A stretch of DNA of 64,000 bases from Candidatus Woesearchaeota archaeon (GCA_016928835.1 JAFGJW010000006.1:116191-180190), one strand, 5' to 3'. Positions 17,423-27,459 are shown, counted from the first letter of the stretch. Notes: generated by a model from the sequence alone, not told the origin. A program made the numbers and translations.

Positions 17423-17965
17423 GTGATTACTATTAGCCAAAAGGATATCAATCGGGATCTTGAGATTTATCTGGAAAGTAAAAGCCGACCTTCTTTCCCA
17501 GAACCAAGAAAAGTAGAGCCTGTACTACAAGCAAAGGATGCTGACAAAGAGTTTGAAAGTGAAGAAAAAGAATTCTATTCTGAAAGACAACCATGGCATA
17601 AGAGAATGGCTTACATTGTATTTGGCAAACAGCATGTTAAAAAATATGTCAATCCAAAAACAAAAGAAGAGGAATTAGAGAAGGAATTTGATGAAACAGA
17701 AGAGGTCAAAAAACCTAAGAGGGGAGCATTCTCATCAATATTTGATTGGCTTTTCATTGATAAGGAGGAAGATGAAACAGAAGGATTCGAAGAAGAATCA
17801 AATGCCCCGGAAGAATCACAGATTCCAGAAGATATCAAGGAAGCTCTGAAGATTCAGCATAAATGGCTAGAAAAACTGTCTGCAAAAAGAATCAAGGAAT
17901 TTAAAGAGTCTGATGATTATAGCAACTACAGATTAATTCTTGAGAAATATAAATTAATTAGATAG
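17423..17965 (+). CDS. Hypothetical acidic protein, 180 aa
   Basis: No family recognised. It is highly charged and mostly disordered, with a conserved-looking patch near residues 50-75 (ERQPWHKRMAYIVFGKQ) and a helical C-terminus with EALKIQHKWLEKLS. No membrane segment. The GTG start at 17423 lies within GGTGATT, which itself looks like a ribosome-binding site; the true start may be a rare ATT a few codons on (17432). It ends directly against the next convergent gene, with no spacer. Confidence 0.7.
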   Translation: MITISQKDINRDLEIYLESKSRPSFPEPRKVEPVLQAKDADKEFESEEKEFYSERQPWHKRMAYIVFGKQHVKKYVNPKTKEEELEKEFDETEEVKKPKRGAFSSIFDWLFIDKEEDETEGFEEESNAPEESQIPEDIKEALKIQHKWLEKLSAKRIKEFKESDDYSNYRLILEKYKLIR

Positions 17966-18568
17966 TCAGCTCAGATAATGCTCTATTATCAACGCTATTG
18001 TAAATAGCAGAATAATAAAGAATATATCCATCGGCTGAAATTTCAAAATATCCACATGTTCAATTGCTTTTCCTGTAATCAATGATGTCTCTTTTAATAA
18101 ATTTGCATAGATCCCATTATAACCTTTGAGAAGCAGGTCCTTTTTATCGCATAATACATTAATAGACACTCTGTTCTCGGATAGGGAGAGAACAATCTGC
18201 TCTGAAACATTCTCCGACACGGTTATGTTGAAAAGAGTATTAGTATCCATAACAATCTGAAGATCAGCATATTCAGGCTTACCAATATATGTCATCGGGA
18301 CATTATTTTCAACTATCGTATTATATATATTACCCCCCACATAAACTTCAATGACTGGCAGCTCACTTGTGATTGTGTTCTTATGCAATTTGTATGCACC
18401 AAGTTCATTCATAAGATAAGTAATTCTGTCCACTTCTTGTGTAGTGGACTTTGGCTGCTCGATGACTGGTTTTCTGGAAAAAGGGGAACCAAAAACAAAC
18501 AAGTACAGGCATCCTGTAATACAGAGCAAAAAAATTAGGCTAAGTGTCAATACAATTGGTTTTTTCAT
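17966..18568 (-). CDS. Hypothetical membrane protein with signal-type N-terminus
   Basis: 200 aa. A hydrophobic N-terminus (residues 4-27) includes ITGC, a possible lipobox, and a second hydrophobic helix lies at the C-terminus (about 180-199), so the middle would be extracytoplasmic. Several N-glycosylation-type sequons (NIT, NVS) fall in that part. No known domain. It is divergent from the signal peptidase gene. Confidence 0.7.
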   Translation of the reverse strand: MKKPIVLTLSLIFLLCITGCLYLFVFGSPFSRKPVIEQPKSTTQEVDRITYLMNELGAYKLHKNTITSELPVIEVYVGGNIYNTIVENNVPMTYIGKPEYADLQIVMDTNTLFNITVSENVSEQIVLSLSENRVSINVLCDKKDLLLKGYNGIYANLLKETSLITGKAIEHVDILKFQPMDIFFIILLFTIALIIEHYLS

Positions 18569-18672
18569 CTATATAATCAATTTTGCAACACATATAAAAA
18601 ATTTATTTTACTACTTAAAAATAATAAAAAAGCGAAAGATTTAAATAGTAGTACTACTTGAAAGTACTTAAA

Positions 18673-19266
18673 ATGCGTTATCAATATGTCTTTTTCACAC
18701 TAGGGGCATTTATACTTGGAATTCTTAGTACCCTTATACTTATTGAATCATCCTTAGGTATGGGTTCAGGCAGTCAAACAACCTACACTACCTATACCCT
18801 GTCAAGAAACCTTGACACAGAAAGCGTTGAAAAAGGCTCATCTGAACAAGAACAGATAGAATTGAACCTATTAGCGAGAATGGGTTTGGGAAATGAAGAA
18901 AAGCCTTCTCCTTACAATTGGATCAGTGAAGGAGATATTCATGTTTATAAGGATAAAGTAGTTATAGACATAAGCAATGCAGAGTGGGCTACTTTTACTG
19001 ATACAAACAGCATGGACCCTGTGCTTGACTTTGGGGCCAATGCCATAGAGATAATTCCTAATAGCCCCCAGGACATACATGTAGGGGATATTGTAAGCTA
19101 CGAGCTATCAGACAGCCATGGAACAATAATCCACAGAGTAATAGAAACCGGATTTGACGAGGAAGGATGGTACATGAGGACAAGAGGCGATAATAATCCG
19201 AGACCAGACCCAAGTAAGATTCGATTTGAGCAGGTAAGAAGGATTGTGGTTGCACTTATTTACTAG
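18673..19266 (+). CDS. Signal peptidase I, SEC11-like (S26B)
   Basis: One N-terminal membrane anchor (about residues 5-28), a spacer, then the serine protease core: catalytic Ser in TNSMDPVL, GDIVSYE, His in IIHRVIE and Asp in TRGDNN. The His in place of the bacterial Lys is the archaeal/eukaryotic type. It removes signal peptides from exported proteins. A TATA element (GATTTAAATA, about 18639-18648) lies about 25-30 bases before ATG 18673, indicating a leaderless start; TTG 18658 is less likely. The 3' end overlaps pyrG by 11 bases. Confidence 0.88.
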   Translation: MRYQYVFFTLGAFILGILSTLILIESSLGMGSGSQTTYTTYTLSRNLDTESVEKGSSEQEQIELNLLARMGLGNEEKPSPYNWISEGDIHVYKDKVVIDISNAEWATFTDTNSMDPVLDFGANAIEIIPNSPQDIHVGDIVSYELSDSHGTIIHRVIETGFDEEGWYMRTRGDNNPRPDPSKIRFEQVRRIVVALIY

Positions 19267-20965
19267 CATATTCTAAGCTGGCTTTAACAAGTCCAATAAA
19301 GAGGGGATTCGGCTTTAAAGGCCTTGATGTGTATTCTGGATGATATTGAGTGCCTATGAAATATGGGTGCCCGGGCAGTTCAAGTGTCTGCATAATCTCA
19401 ACTTTTGGCGCTTTGCCAGAAAAGACTAATCCCTTATTTTCTAGTAAATCAATATATTCAGGGTTAACCTCATACCTATGCCTAAATCTTTCTCTAATAG
19501 TATCCTGTTCATAAAGAGAATGCACTTGAGTGCCCTTTTTTAATAAAATATTTTTTCCTCCAAGCCTCATAGTGCCTCCCAATCCCTCAATCTTTTTTTG
19601 TTCTGGCAATACATCTATTACAGGAGCTTTGCATTTGGGCTCTATTTCAGTGGAGTTCGCATCTTGAATACCGCACATATTCCTCGCAAATTCGATTACT
19701 GCCATTTGCATGCCATAGCAGATACCCAAGAAAGGGATTTTGTTCTTTCTGACATACTCAATACACCGGATCTTTCCTTCAGTGCCTCTCTTTCCAAAAC
19801 CACCTGGCACAATAATGCCCTGTGTGGAGCGGAGACATTTTTTTGCATCCTGCTCAGTTTCAATATTTGAAGTCTCGATCCATTTGATTTGAATACTGCA
19901 GTTGTGCTCTGCTCCTGCATGCTCAAGTGCTTTAAGAATACTTGCATAAGAGTCACGAAGAGCAGTATATTTTCCAGTTATGCCAATAGTAACAGATTTT
20001 TTGGGAGTTTTAAGTTTGTTTACAAATTTTGTCCACCTGTTAAACATTAAACGCTGTTTCTTATGATCAGAGTTTAATGCTAAAAGATTGATGATATTGT
20101 TATCCACCCCCTCTTTTTTTAACAACTCTGGAACAAGATAAATACTATCTAAATCATGAACACTAATTACTTTGTCAAGCGGAACATTAGAGTAGAGACT
20201 TATCTTTTCTTTTATTTTATCAGTAACTGGATTCTGTGCTCTGCATGCGATTATATCTGGCTGAATGCCAAGAGAAAGCAGACTTCTTATACCGAGCTGG
20301 GCAGCCTTGCTTTTCTGCTCTCCTAGAAATTTGGGTTCAAGTATATATGTTAGAGCTACAAAGCATATGTTCTCTTTGCCTTCTTCATACATCAATTGTC
20401 TAATCGCTTCAATAAAATACATATTTTCTATATCTCCGACTGTGCCTCCAACCTCAACTGCAACAATGTCTGGATTTTCTCTTACAGCCAGCTCTCTCAG
20501 AAAGTGCTTTATCTCACCTGTAACATGTGGTATAAACTGAACATCTCTTCCAAGATAACCGCCTTTCCTCTCTTTGCTAAGCACTTTCTGAAATACTTTT
20601 CCTCCTGTAAGGTAATTATAATGAGACAAATTTCGATCAAGGAATCTTTCATAGGTGCCCAGATCCATGTCACACTCTGTTCCGTCATCCAAAACAAAGA
20701 CTTCACCATGTCGATAAGGATTAAGAGTGCCTGCATCCTGATTCAAGTACCCGTCGAATTTGATTGGAGCTACTTCAATACCATGGGTTTGTAATAATAG
20801 CCCAAGGGAGGAACTGACAATGCCTTTTCCTAACCCAGATATGACTGTGCCAAAAATGACTAGATACTTTGTGCGCCCTTTTTTATAGCCAGCTGGAAAA
20901 GGCGTGAAGAATTCGTGGTCCTGTGATGATTTTGAAATGTCTTTCAGATTAACATCCAAACCCAC
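19256..20965 (-). CDS. pyrG: CTP synthase
   Basis: Makes CTP from UTP with glutamine and ATP. The synthetase domain (about residues 30-300) carries SGLGKG, HGEVFVLDDG and VEVGGTVGDIE; the C-terminal class I glutaminase (about 320-565) carries the nucleophile in GICYGM and HPEY. There are about 30 residues before the usual start. The frame opens at GTG 20965 immediately after GAGGTGA; TTG 20959 is better spaced from that site. CTP is also the substrate of rfbF at 61.4 kb. Confidence 0.95.
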   Translation of the reverse strand: MGLDVNLKDISKSSQDHEFFTPFPAGYKKGRTKYLVIFGTVISGLGKGIVSSSLGLLLQTHGIEVAPIKFDGYLNQDAGTLNPYRHGEVFVLDDGTECDMDLGTYERFLDRNLSHYNYLTGGKVFQKVLSKERKGGYLGRDVQFIPHVTGEIKHFLRELAVRENPDIVAVEVGGTVGDIENMYFIEAIRQLMYEEGKENICFVALTYILEPKFLGEQKSKAAQLGIRSLLSLGIQPDIIACRAQNPVTDKIKEKISLYSNVPLDKVISVHDLDSIYLVPELLKKEGVDNNIINLLALNSDHKKQRLMFNRWTKFVNKLKTPKKSVTIGITGKYTALRDSYASILKALEHAGAEHNCSIQIKWIETSNIETEQDAKKCLRSTQGIIVPGGFGKRGTEGKIRCIEYVRKNKIPFLGICYGMQMAVIEFARNMCGIQDANSTEIEPKCKAPVIDVLPEQKKIEGLGGTMRLGGKNILLKKGTQVHSLYEQDTIRERFRHRYEVNPEYIDLLENKGLVFSGKAPKVEIMQTLELPGHPYFIGTQYHPEYTSRPLKPNPLFIGLVKASLEYASK

Positions 20966-21149
20966 TCACCTCATGGTCAGAGAGTACTAGAAAGAATATT
21001 CGTAGCATTGTATGATAAACATAAATGGGATATATAAAATTTTATATTTTTGAAAACACAGTTAAAATGCTCACTATTAAGACGATATTTCTTATCAGGG
21101 ATAAAGACTAGAGAAAGATTTATAAAACAAATTAATTATTGAATATGGC

Positions 21150-22511
21150 ATGAGGCTAAATAAAAATTACGTTGTCCTTTCTTTGTTCATGGTTATTCTC
21201 TTAAATTATTCTGCACACGCTTTGCTTGTTTCAGGAGAAAAAATGAAGGTTGAGTTCCAGTTTACACCTAATGACAGAAAAGAGTTCAGCTATTATTTCC
21301 TGAATAATGATTACCACACATCAGATTATGTTATTATCGCAGAAACACACAAAGGTGCTGACCTAACAAAATATTTTACAATCGAACCAGACACATTTAA
21401 AAGCATTCATGTTGGAGAGCATAGAGAGTTTAAGATTAAGGTCAACCTACCTGAGAAGATTGAGGTTCCAGGGCTAAATGAAGTCAGGGTGTGGGTCAAG
21501 GGCACCCCCAGTGAGGGTACTTCCGGCATGGTTGCTTTGCCTGTTGTTGGCGTGAGATTCATGATTTCTGTACTTTTCCCTTATAAATATTTGGAATGGG
21601 GGCTTAATATAGGGAATATGAATATTGATGAAAAACAGAATGTAGTGCTTACTTTAAGGAACTTAGGAGAGCCAACTATTGAGAGCATCTACGGGAAAAT
21701 TGAAATCATAAACCTCGAGACAAATGAAACCGTCCGCAGTATGACAACAAATACCATAAATAATCTAATTTCATGGCAGGAGAGCCAAGTTTCTGCAACA
21801 TTTAATAGCAACGGCCTAAGAGCCGGCAATTACAGAGCCATTGCCACCCTCTATTGGGATGAAAACAGTTCAAGACAAGAAAGGGAATTCAGGATAGGGC
21901 AGCTAGAGGTATTCATTCGGGATTTTACAAAAATATTCCAAAAAGATGCCATAAACCGGATGATGATCAATGTTGAAAGTGGCTGGAATACCTTGATAGA
22001 GAAGCTTTATGCTGATATTGAGGTCTTTGACAGCGAGGGTAATCAAAGAAAGAAATTTAGATCATTTGACAAAGACTTAGGCGCTTGGAAAACTGAATCA
22101 CTGGAGGCATATTTTGATACTACCGGGCTTAATGTTAGTAATTATAGCATTAAAGTCACTCTTGTGTATGAAGGAGCAACAACAGTTAAAGAAGGTGTCA
22201 TAGAAATAGTGGACCAAGCTAATGTTGAGACTGTTGACAAGATTCCAAGAAAAAGCTTCTTCTCTATGAGTCTAATCAACTCCACTTCACTCCTGGTGAT
22301 AGTCCTCATTATTTTTGTCATAATTAACCTTATACTGCTTTTGCGGAAAAGAAAGAAAGACATAGATCCTGAAGTTGTTGAAAACATTAGAAAAGTTTTG
22401 GAGAAACACAGCGATACTGAAGTGGAGCAGATGCTTATAAAAAAAGGGTGGCAAAAAGATACTATTAAAGAGATTATAAGACAGGCCAAGGCAAAGAAAA
22501 AGGCTAGCTGA
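21150..22511 (+). CDS. Secreted, membrane-anchored beta-domain protein
   Basis: 453 aa with a signal peptide (about 1-25), extracellular beta-sandwich-like repeats (KQNVVLTLRNLGEPTIESIYG; NWQ-type and DTTGLNVSNYSIKVTL segments), one membrane helix (about 375-397) and a cytoplasmic helical tail of about 55 residues. The tail ends in a short DxxxEQMLIKKGW...IIRQA helical unit. Probably a cell-surface or envelope protein; the function is unknown. A TATA element (GATTTATAAAA, about 21117-21127) places transcription start near the ATG. Confidence 0.75.
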   Translation: MRLNKNYVVLSLFMVILLNYSAHALLVSGEKMKVEFQFTPNDRKEFSYYFLNNDYHTSDYVIIAETHKGADLTKYFTIEPDTFKSIHVGEHREFKIKVNLPEKIEVPGLNEVRVWVKGTPSEGTSGMVALPVVGVRFMISVLFPYKYLEWGLNIGNMNIDEKQNVVLTLRNLGEPTIESIYGKIEIINLETNETVRSMTTNTINNLISWQESQVSATFNSNGLRAGNYRAIATLYWDENSSRQEREFRIGQLEVFIRDFTKIFQKDAINRMMINVESGWNTLIEKLYADIEVFDSEGNQRKKFRSFDKDLGAWKTESLEAYFDTTGLNVSNYSIKVTLVYEGATTVKEGVIEIVDQANVETVDKIPRKSFFSMSLINSTSLLVIVLIIFVIINLILLLRKRKKDIDPEVVENIRKVLEKHSDTEVEQMLIKKGWQKDTIKEIIRQAKAKKKAS

Positions 22512-23748
22512 TTATTTTAATTTCTTTAAAATCATGAGATATTTTCTTTATTGTTTCTTGTATTATCTGATAAGGTTTTATATATTTTCTTTTCACCTTT
22601 GCAAATATTTTGCTGTTCCTTGTGTAAGTATTTTTATACTTCTCTTTAAAATTCTTAATATGTTCCTTCATCTCAATCGGTGGTCCAGAAATTTCTTTAA
22701 ACTTGGGGAGAGGTTTTTTATCAAGAATAAACCAGAAAACTGCTTTATGGTTCCATTCCCAACCAGAATTTAGTAATACAAAGTCGTTAGACATAAATAG
22801 TTTTTCTATATAATGCCAAAGCTTAAGTAACCTGCTTCCTGTGACGTCCTTTTTTGCTTTTTTTGGAGTAATCTCTAAAACAATCAGAAGGTTAGGAGCA
22901 GCCATCTTTTGCAGTTCTGTAAGGGATAATTTTTCCTTTGTAAAAAAGTGCATGTCTGGTTGCTTTAGGAAATCTTTTGCACTTGCTATAAAAGCATTAA
23001 ATTTTTCATTTGAGAGCGCGGCAGCAGCATTCCTATTTGGCTGAATAGGATCAACAACGATTAAAGGTCCCTGTGTTTTTGATTTATTGATGGAAAATAA
23101 AAGTTGGGTTCTGTTTCTGTAATTCTTATTTATATCTATTATTAATTTTGGTTTCCATTTTACAGCATGTCTCAACAATTCTAGAAAAGAACCATAGTAT
23201 ATGACAAGAATGTCAATTACATGTCCTGAAAAACCTTTAATATAGGATTCTGCACCATAGGTATTATGTGCCTTGCAAAATAATTTTGTCAGTCTGATTT
23301 CATCATCCTGGCCTTTTATTAAATTTTTCTTAACCCAGGTTACATGCAGAGGACTCATATCAGTAACATTTAATGCATTTTCTGGATCTTTAATGTCTAA
23401 AACAGGCACGATTTCGTAATTGAGGCTATTCTTAATCTGGAAATAGTCTCTTGAGCCGTGTACTCTTTCCAGTCCAGAAAAATTAGTTAGAATAGTTGCA
23501 AGCATATCTGATATATTTTTATTCTTGTATTTTTTATAGTCAAACTTAACAAATAAGTCAACATCAAAATCTCCTTTTAGAAAAGTTCCTTTCGCTACAG
23601 AGCCTCCTTTGACGCAAACTGCGTCTATTTTGTTTTTTTTTATGGACCAATTTATTTTTTTTATAAACAGGTCAACAGTCTTTAGGATAGACGTGTCTGG
23701 TCTGATTTCTCCCCTTATTTGCTCCAAAAATCGAAATTTCTCTTCCAT
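22504..23748 (-). CDS. cca: CCA tRNA nucleotidyltransferase (archaeal class I)
   Basis: Adds the 3' CCA to tRNAs, needed here because none of the three tRNA genes encodes CCA. The 414-aa length and the motif GGSVAKGTFLKGDFDVDLF (residues 48-66, metal-binding Asp pair) identify the class I archaeal enzyme. A second conserved region (YSPLHVTW-like DMSPLHVTWVKKN, then YGAESYIKGFSGHV) follows. Overlaps the convergent upstream gene by eight bases. Confidence 0.96.
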   Translation of the reverse strand: MEEKFRFLEQIRGEIRPDTSILKTVDLFIKKINWSIKKNKIDAVCVKGGSVAKGTFLKGDFDVDLFVKFDYKKYKNKNISDMLATILTNFSGLERVHGSRDYFQIKNSLNYEIVPVLDIKDPENALNVTDMSPLHVTWVKKNLIKGQDDEIRLTKLFCKAHNTYGAESYIKGFSGHVIDILVIYYGSFLELLRHAVKWKPKLIIDINKNYRNRTQLLFSINKSKTQGPLIVVDPIQPNRNAAAALSNEKFNAFIASAKDFLKQPDMHFFTKEKLSLTELQKMAAPNLLIVLEITPKKAKKDVTGSRLLKLWHYIEKLFMSNDFVLLNSGWEWNHKAVFWFILDKKPLPKFKEISGPPIEMKEHIKNFKEKYKNTYTRNSKIFAKVKRKYIKPYQIIQETIKKISHDFKEIKIIS

Positions 23749-23894
23749 AGCATAAAATTAATTAGAGAGAATATAAAAAAGTTTAGATATCCTCCAAATT
23801 CATGGCGTTTTCTGATATTCTCCTTTTTATCATAATACGTGGTAAAAGTTGAAGATGCTTTTTCCCAGATTGGTCAAGCTTGTGCTTATTAGTT

Positions 23895-24674
23895 CTATTT
23901 GTTTTTATTATCAAACCTGTACGGAGGAAATGGAATAAGAAGGCTTGTCTTCTGCTTGTATTTAATATATTCAGGATTGCTACCATACTTTTTCTCATAT
24001 CTCTTCTCAAGTATTGGTATCCCTGAGACAAAAAGCAGCATATATGTTATAAAGATAGGACTTATTATACCCACATATTCCCAACTCTTAAGAGCAGGAA
24101 ATGCAAACATAAAAATTCCCCACCAGCATAGAATCTCACCAAAATAGTTCGGATGCCTTGAATATTTCCATAACCCAGATGAAATCCACTTAGTCTTGTT
24201 TTCTAATTTGAACACGAATTTTTGATAGTCAGCAATAGCTTCAATAAGTAACCCTATAGACCAGACTAGTATCCCAAGTATATTAGCAGTACCAAATATT
24301 GGCTTTTTTGTCAAAAATACCAGGGAAGGCCAGATTATCACTGTTACTGTTACTGCCTGGAGCAGCCAGAATCCACCAAATTTTAAGAAGTCTGCGCGTA
24401 TAGTATCAAATCTCCTGTCCTTTCCAGTTTTAAGGATTCTTATGAGAAGATATGCTGCGAGCCGAATACCCCAAAGGGAAATCATTATGACTAGCACAAG
24501 TTTAGCACTTGTGATCCCTCCTTTTGATAATATAAATATCGCTGCAGTTACAAAGCTTAGTCCATACAGCAGATCAGTCAGTTTATCTGTTTTAAATAAA
24601 TATGCAAAGATGAATCCTAGAAGATTAATTGAAAAGATTACTGATATTGACTGTACAATACTGCTGTCTATCAT
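23895..24674 (-). CDS. DUF1295/steroid 5-alpha-reductase-like membrane protein
   Basis: About 259 aa with around seven membrane helices and the family C-terminus: LWKYSRHPNYFGEILCWWG and a basic ending. Members reduce double bonds in isoprenoid or steroid-like substrates with NAD(P)H; in archaea a role on polyprenoid lipids is plausible but unproven. ATG 24674 (MIDSS) avoids overlap with the upstream gene and is preferred to 24707. The 146 bases after the stop hold no clear gene. Confidence 0.87.
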   Translation of the reverse strand: MIDSSIVQSISVIFSINLLGFIFAYLFKTDKLTDLLYGLSFVTAAIFILSKGGITSAKLVLVIMISLWGIRLAAYLLIRILKTGKDRRFDTIRADFLKFGGFWLLQAVTVTVIIWPSLVFLTKKPIFGTANILGILVWSIGLLIEAIADYQKFVFKLENKTKWISSGLWKYSRHPNYFGEILCWWGIFMFAFPALKSWEYVGIISPIFITYMLLFVSGIPILEKRYEKKYGSNPEYIKYKQKTSLLIPFPPYRFDNKNK

Positions 24675-24678
24675 AGAT

Positions 24679-24891
24679 TCAAGGTATACTGCATGCTGTT
24701 GTATCAATCCACACTATCTCCTGAAACGGATTTTTTGGATTACTAGATATGGCCCACCACATTTTATATGCCCCTGTCAAAGCTTCGCATCTGAGCTCCT
24801 GGTAATGGTTTGGCCGCATTACAGGAAAATACAGGCTCAAAAGGCTAAATGCAATAAAAACCAAAATACAATAGGTAACTAATTTTTTCAC
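24679..24891 (-). CDS. Small hypothetical membrane or secreted protein
   Basis: About 70 aa with a hydrophobic N-terminus (MKKLVTYCILVFIAFSLLSL) and a polar C-terminus with two Cys. The start GTG 24891 is chosen because GAGGTGA lies five bases before it; ATG 24912 would place that site inside the gene. It precedes the DUF1295 gene by four bases and is probably co-transcribed. No family recognised. Confidence 0.55.
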   Translation of the reverse strand: MKKLVTYCILVFIAFSLLSLYFPVMRPNHYQELRCEALTGAYKMWWAISSNPKNPFQEIVWIDTTACSIP

Positions 24892-25008
24892 TGGCCTCAC
24901 CTCAGGATACATAATTATTTTAGGCTATATAAATTTAATTGAAATAGCATCTAAAATCAAAAGAATTAAAAACACAAATAGTATAAGGTAAGAAAAGGTG
25001 AGATAAAG

Positions 25009-25764
25009 ATGGCAAAACAAGACAAAACAAAAAATAAAACACACCATGACACTAAGAAAAAGCATAAGTTTCTAATACCCTTAATAGGCAGTTCCGTTGT
25101 GGTGATTGTGCTAATCCTTATATTAGTCCTATACATGCAGACAGGAAAAAATCAACAAGCTGACACAAATCTAAACCAACAGCAAGGAGTTGGTGAAGAG
25201 AGCACTGAGCAAACAACAGAACAAACTGAACCTGTTGTGGGAGAGGCTCAAGAAGAAGAAATTGAAGTGCCTGAGGAACCTGAGCCACAAGAGCCAGAAG
25301 TAGAATTAAGCCAGGAGGAATATGATAAGGTTGAAGAGAATATCCTTCATGACAAGTACATAATCTCTGCTTCATCCAAAAAGATGGAGATGGGAGATAG
25401 TTTTGTTTTTGGGTTCGGCATCCACAATCTCTATCCCAAGGAGTATCGTTTTAGACCCACAGTTGAAGCAACAAGAGCAGATATTACTATTGGCGGACTG
25501 CTTAATCCAACAACATTTGACCCAGAGGTTATGGCCACATGGTTTAGTGATGATTTCTTTAATGAATTGGAGATAGAAGGCAGCAGTTATGTTATTGTGC
25601 CTATGAAGGTAACAGTAGGGCCTGAAAAAGGAGTTGATGATCCAACCTTGCCTGGAAGCTATTATTTCGAGATAAGCGGAGAGTACTATGACGAGGGAGC
25701 AGAGAAGTGGAAAGAATACTACGGATTTGCCAAAAAGACATTACACATAAAAGTGGAAGAATAA
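25009..25764 (+). CDS. Membrane-anchored protein with Pro/Glu linker
   Basis: 251 aa. A short basic cytoplasmic start (KTKNKTHHDTKKKHK), one membrane helix (about 24-43), a low-complexity linker rich in E, Q, P and T (about 45-105), then a globular beta-rich domain (about 115-250) that probably lies outside the cell. No known family. The ribosome-binding site AGGTGAG sits before the ATG. It is transcribed from its own promoter in the 90-base gap upstream. Confidence 0.75.
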   Translation: MAKQDKTKNKTHHDTKKKHKFLIPLIGSSVVVIVLILILVLYMQTGKNQQADTNLNQQQGVGEESTEQTTEQTEPVVGEAQEEEIEVPEEPEPQEPEVELSQEEYDKVEENILHDKYIISASSKKMEMGDSFVFGFGIHNLYPKEYRFRPTVEATRADITIGGLLNPTTFDPEVMATWFSDDFFNELEIEGSSYVIVPMKVTVGPEKGVDDPTLPGSYYFEISGEYYDEGAEKWKEYYGFAKKTLHIKVEE

Positions 25765-25837
25765 ACCGAGGGACCAATTAAATAGACATTGGATATAACT
25801 AAAAAAATTTATATTTAACCATTTATTCTGTCAGGCC

Positions 25838-26470
25838 ATGGGACTGAAAGAATGGATTATTCCCCAAGAGAAAAAATTCTTTGATATGTTTATCGCGCAG
25901 GCTAAGAAAATCCAAGAAGGCGTGTTATTATTACAAGATATTATGCACAATAATTTTGATGACATAGAAGAAAAACGTGCTAAATTGAAAGAGATAGAGC
26001 ATGAGACTGACAAAATTGTCCATCATATCTTCCATGAACTAAACAGATCTTTCATAACACCAATTGACAAAGAGGATATAAGCAAATTAGCATCTACATT
26101 AGATGATATTATTGATAATATCTATGTGGCTGTTAATAGAATCTGTCTCTATAAGATAGATAAGCCAAGTGATGGGATGAAAGAGTTCTCACAGTGTTTA
26201 GCTGATGCTATGAAAGAGATAAATCATATCTTCAGTTTCTTAAGAAATCTGAATAATGTAAGGAAAATATCTGCTTCCTGTATAGAGGTACACCGCATTG
26301 AAAACTATGCCGATGATCTTCAAAATAAAATTCTCTTAAATCTTTTTAAGGAACAGGACCCTATTGATATAATCAAATTAAAAGATATTTATAGCTCACT
26401 GGAATTCGCAACTGATAAATGCGAGCACGTGGCAATCATAGTACATGATATCTTAGTCAAACATGGCTGA
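25838..26470 (+). CDS. DUF47 (PhoU-like) regulator of phosphate transport
   Basis: A 210-aa all-helical protein of the DUF47/TIGR00153 family: EKKFFDMFIAQAKKI near the start, EIEHETDKIVHHIFHEL and STLDDIIDNIY in the middle. The Glu/Asp clusters probably bind metal. Family members are almost always encoded next to PiT transporters and resemble PhoU, so it is likely to regulate phosphate import. Its stop codon overlaps the PiT start by one base. Confidence 0.92.
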   Translation: MGLKEWIIPQEKKFFDMFIAQAKKIQEGVLLLQDIMHNNFDDIEEKRAKLKEIEHETDKIVHHIFHELNRSFITPIDKEDISKLASTLDDIIDNIYVAVNRICLYKIDKPSDGMKEFSQCLADAMKEINHIFSFLRNLNNVRKISASCIEVHRIENYADDLQNKILLNLFKEQDPIDIIKLKDIYSSLEFATDKCEHVAIIVHDILVKHG

Positions 26471-27459
26471 TGCGAATGAGTCTTTTTATAATTGCGATTA
26501 TAGTAATTATTATTTACGCCTTCTGGAATGGATTTACCGATGCTGCAAATTCTATTTCAACAATTATTGGGACAAGGGTGCTTAGCCCGATTAAGGCGGT
26601 TGGGCTTGCAGCCGTTGGTCATTTATTGGGTGCTTTTTTTGGTGTTGCTGTTGCAACTACAATCGGCAAGGGCATTATTAATCCAGAATTGATTACTACA
26701 CACTTAGTCGTAGCAGCAATTGGTGGCGGTATGATTTGGGATATAATAACCTGGATTCCTGGACTGCCATGTTCGGAATCTCATGTATTGATAGGAGGAT
26801 TAGTTGGGGCAGGGATTGCCTCAGCTGGTTTTGGTGTTGTTAATTTCAGAGGTGTTTTTGAAAAAGTAATTATTCCAATGATTTTCTCACCGATAATTGC
26901 TGTAGTTATTACAATTCTTATTGTTGGCATAGTTATCAGATTGTTTATGGGGTATCATCAGTCAAAACTAAATAAATATTTTAAAAATCTACAGATTTTA
27001 TCTGCACTTTTTCTCTCTGTAATGCATGGCTCGAATGATGGACAGAAGGCTGCTGGAATATTCGCTGCAGTGCTCTTTTCTTATGGTTTAATCTCAAGTT
27101 TTCACATCCCTGTATGGGTAATTGTCGTAACTTATCTTACTATCTCTATTGGGACCTTTTTTGGCGGTTGGAGAATAGTGAAGACAATAGCATTTAAGGT
27201 AACAAATCTGAAGCCGTACCAGGGATTTTGTGCAGAAACAGGTGCTGCTTTAATACTTGGAGCAACTTCAAGATTTGGCTTGCCAGTGAGCACGACTCAT
27301 GTTATTTCCGGCTCCATAGTCGGTGTTGGTATAAGCTCACATTTAGGTGCAGTCAGGTGGAAGGTAGCTAGAGATATAGTCTGGGCCTGGCTACTGACAA
27401 TACCGGCAAGTGCTTTTTTTGCATTTATTTTATATTGTGCGATTGGGATTTTTATATAG
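26470..27459 (+). CDS. pitA: PiT-family inorganic phosphate transporter
   Basis: A 329-aa membrane protein with about ten helices in two repeats. Family signatures occur in each half: FTDAANSIST in the first and GSNDGQKAAG in the second; TTHVISGSIVG is the conserved C-terminal segment. Imports phosphate with a cation (H+ or Na+). Length matches archaeal members, which lack the large central loop. ATG 26476 is an alternative start. Confidence 0.94.
   Translation: MRMSLFIIAIIVIIIYAFWNGFTDAANSISTIIGTRVLSPIKAVGLAAVGHLLGAFFGVAVATTIGKGIINPELITTHLVVAAIGGGMIWDIITWIPGLPCSESHVLIGGLVGAGIASAGFGVVNFRGVFEKVIIPMIFSPIIAVVITILIVGIVIRLFMGYHQSKLNKYFKNLQILSALFLSVMHGSNDGQKAAGIFAAVLFSYGLISSFHIPVWVIVVTYLTISIGTFFGGWRIVKTIAFKVTNLKPYQGFCAETGAALILGATSRFGLPVSTTHVISGSIVGVGISSHLGAVRWKVARDIVWAWLLTIPASAFFAFILYCAIGIFI

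Noticed and set aside
23783..24031. 82-codon minus-strand frame after DUF1295
   Set aside because: Most of it lies inside the DUF1295 gene in another frame, and the unique part has no start signal or family features.
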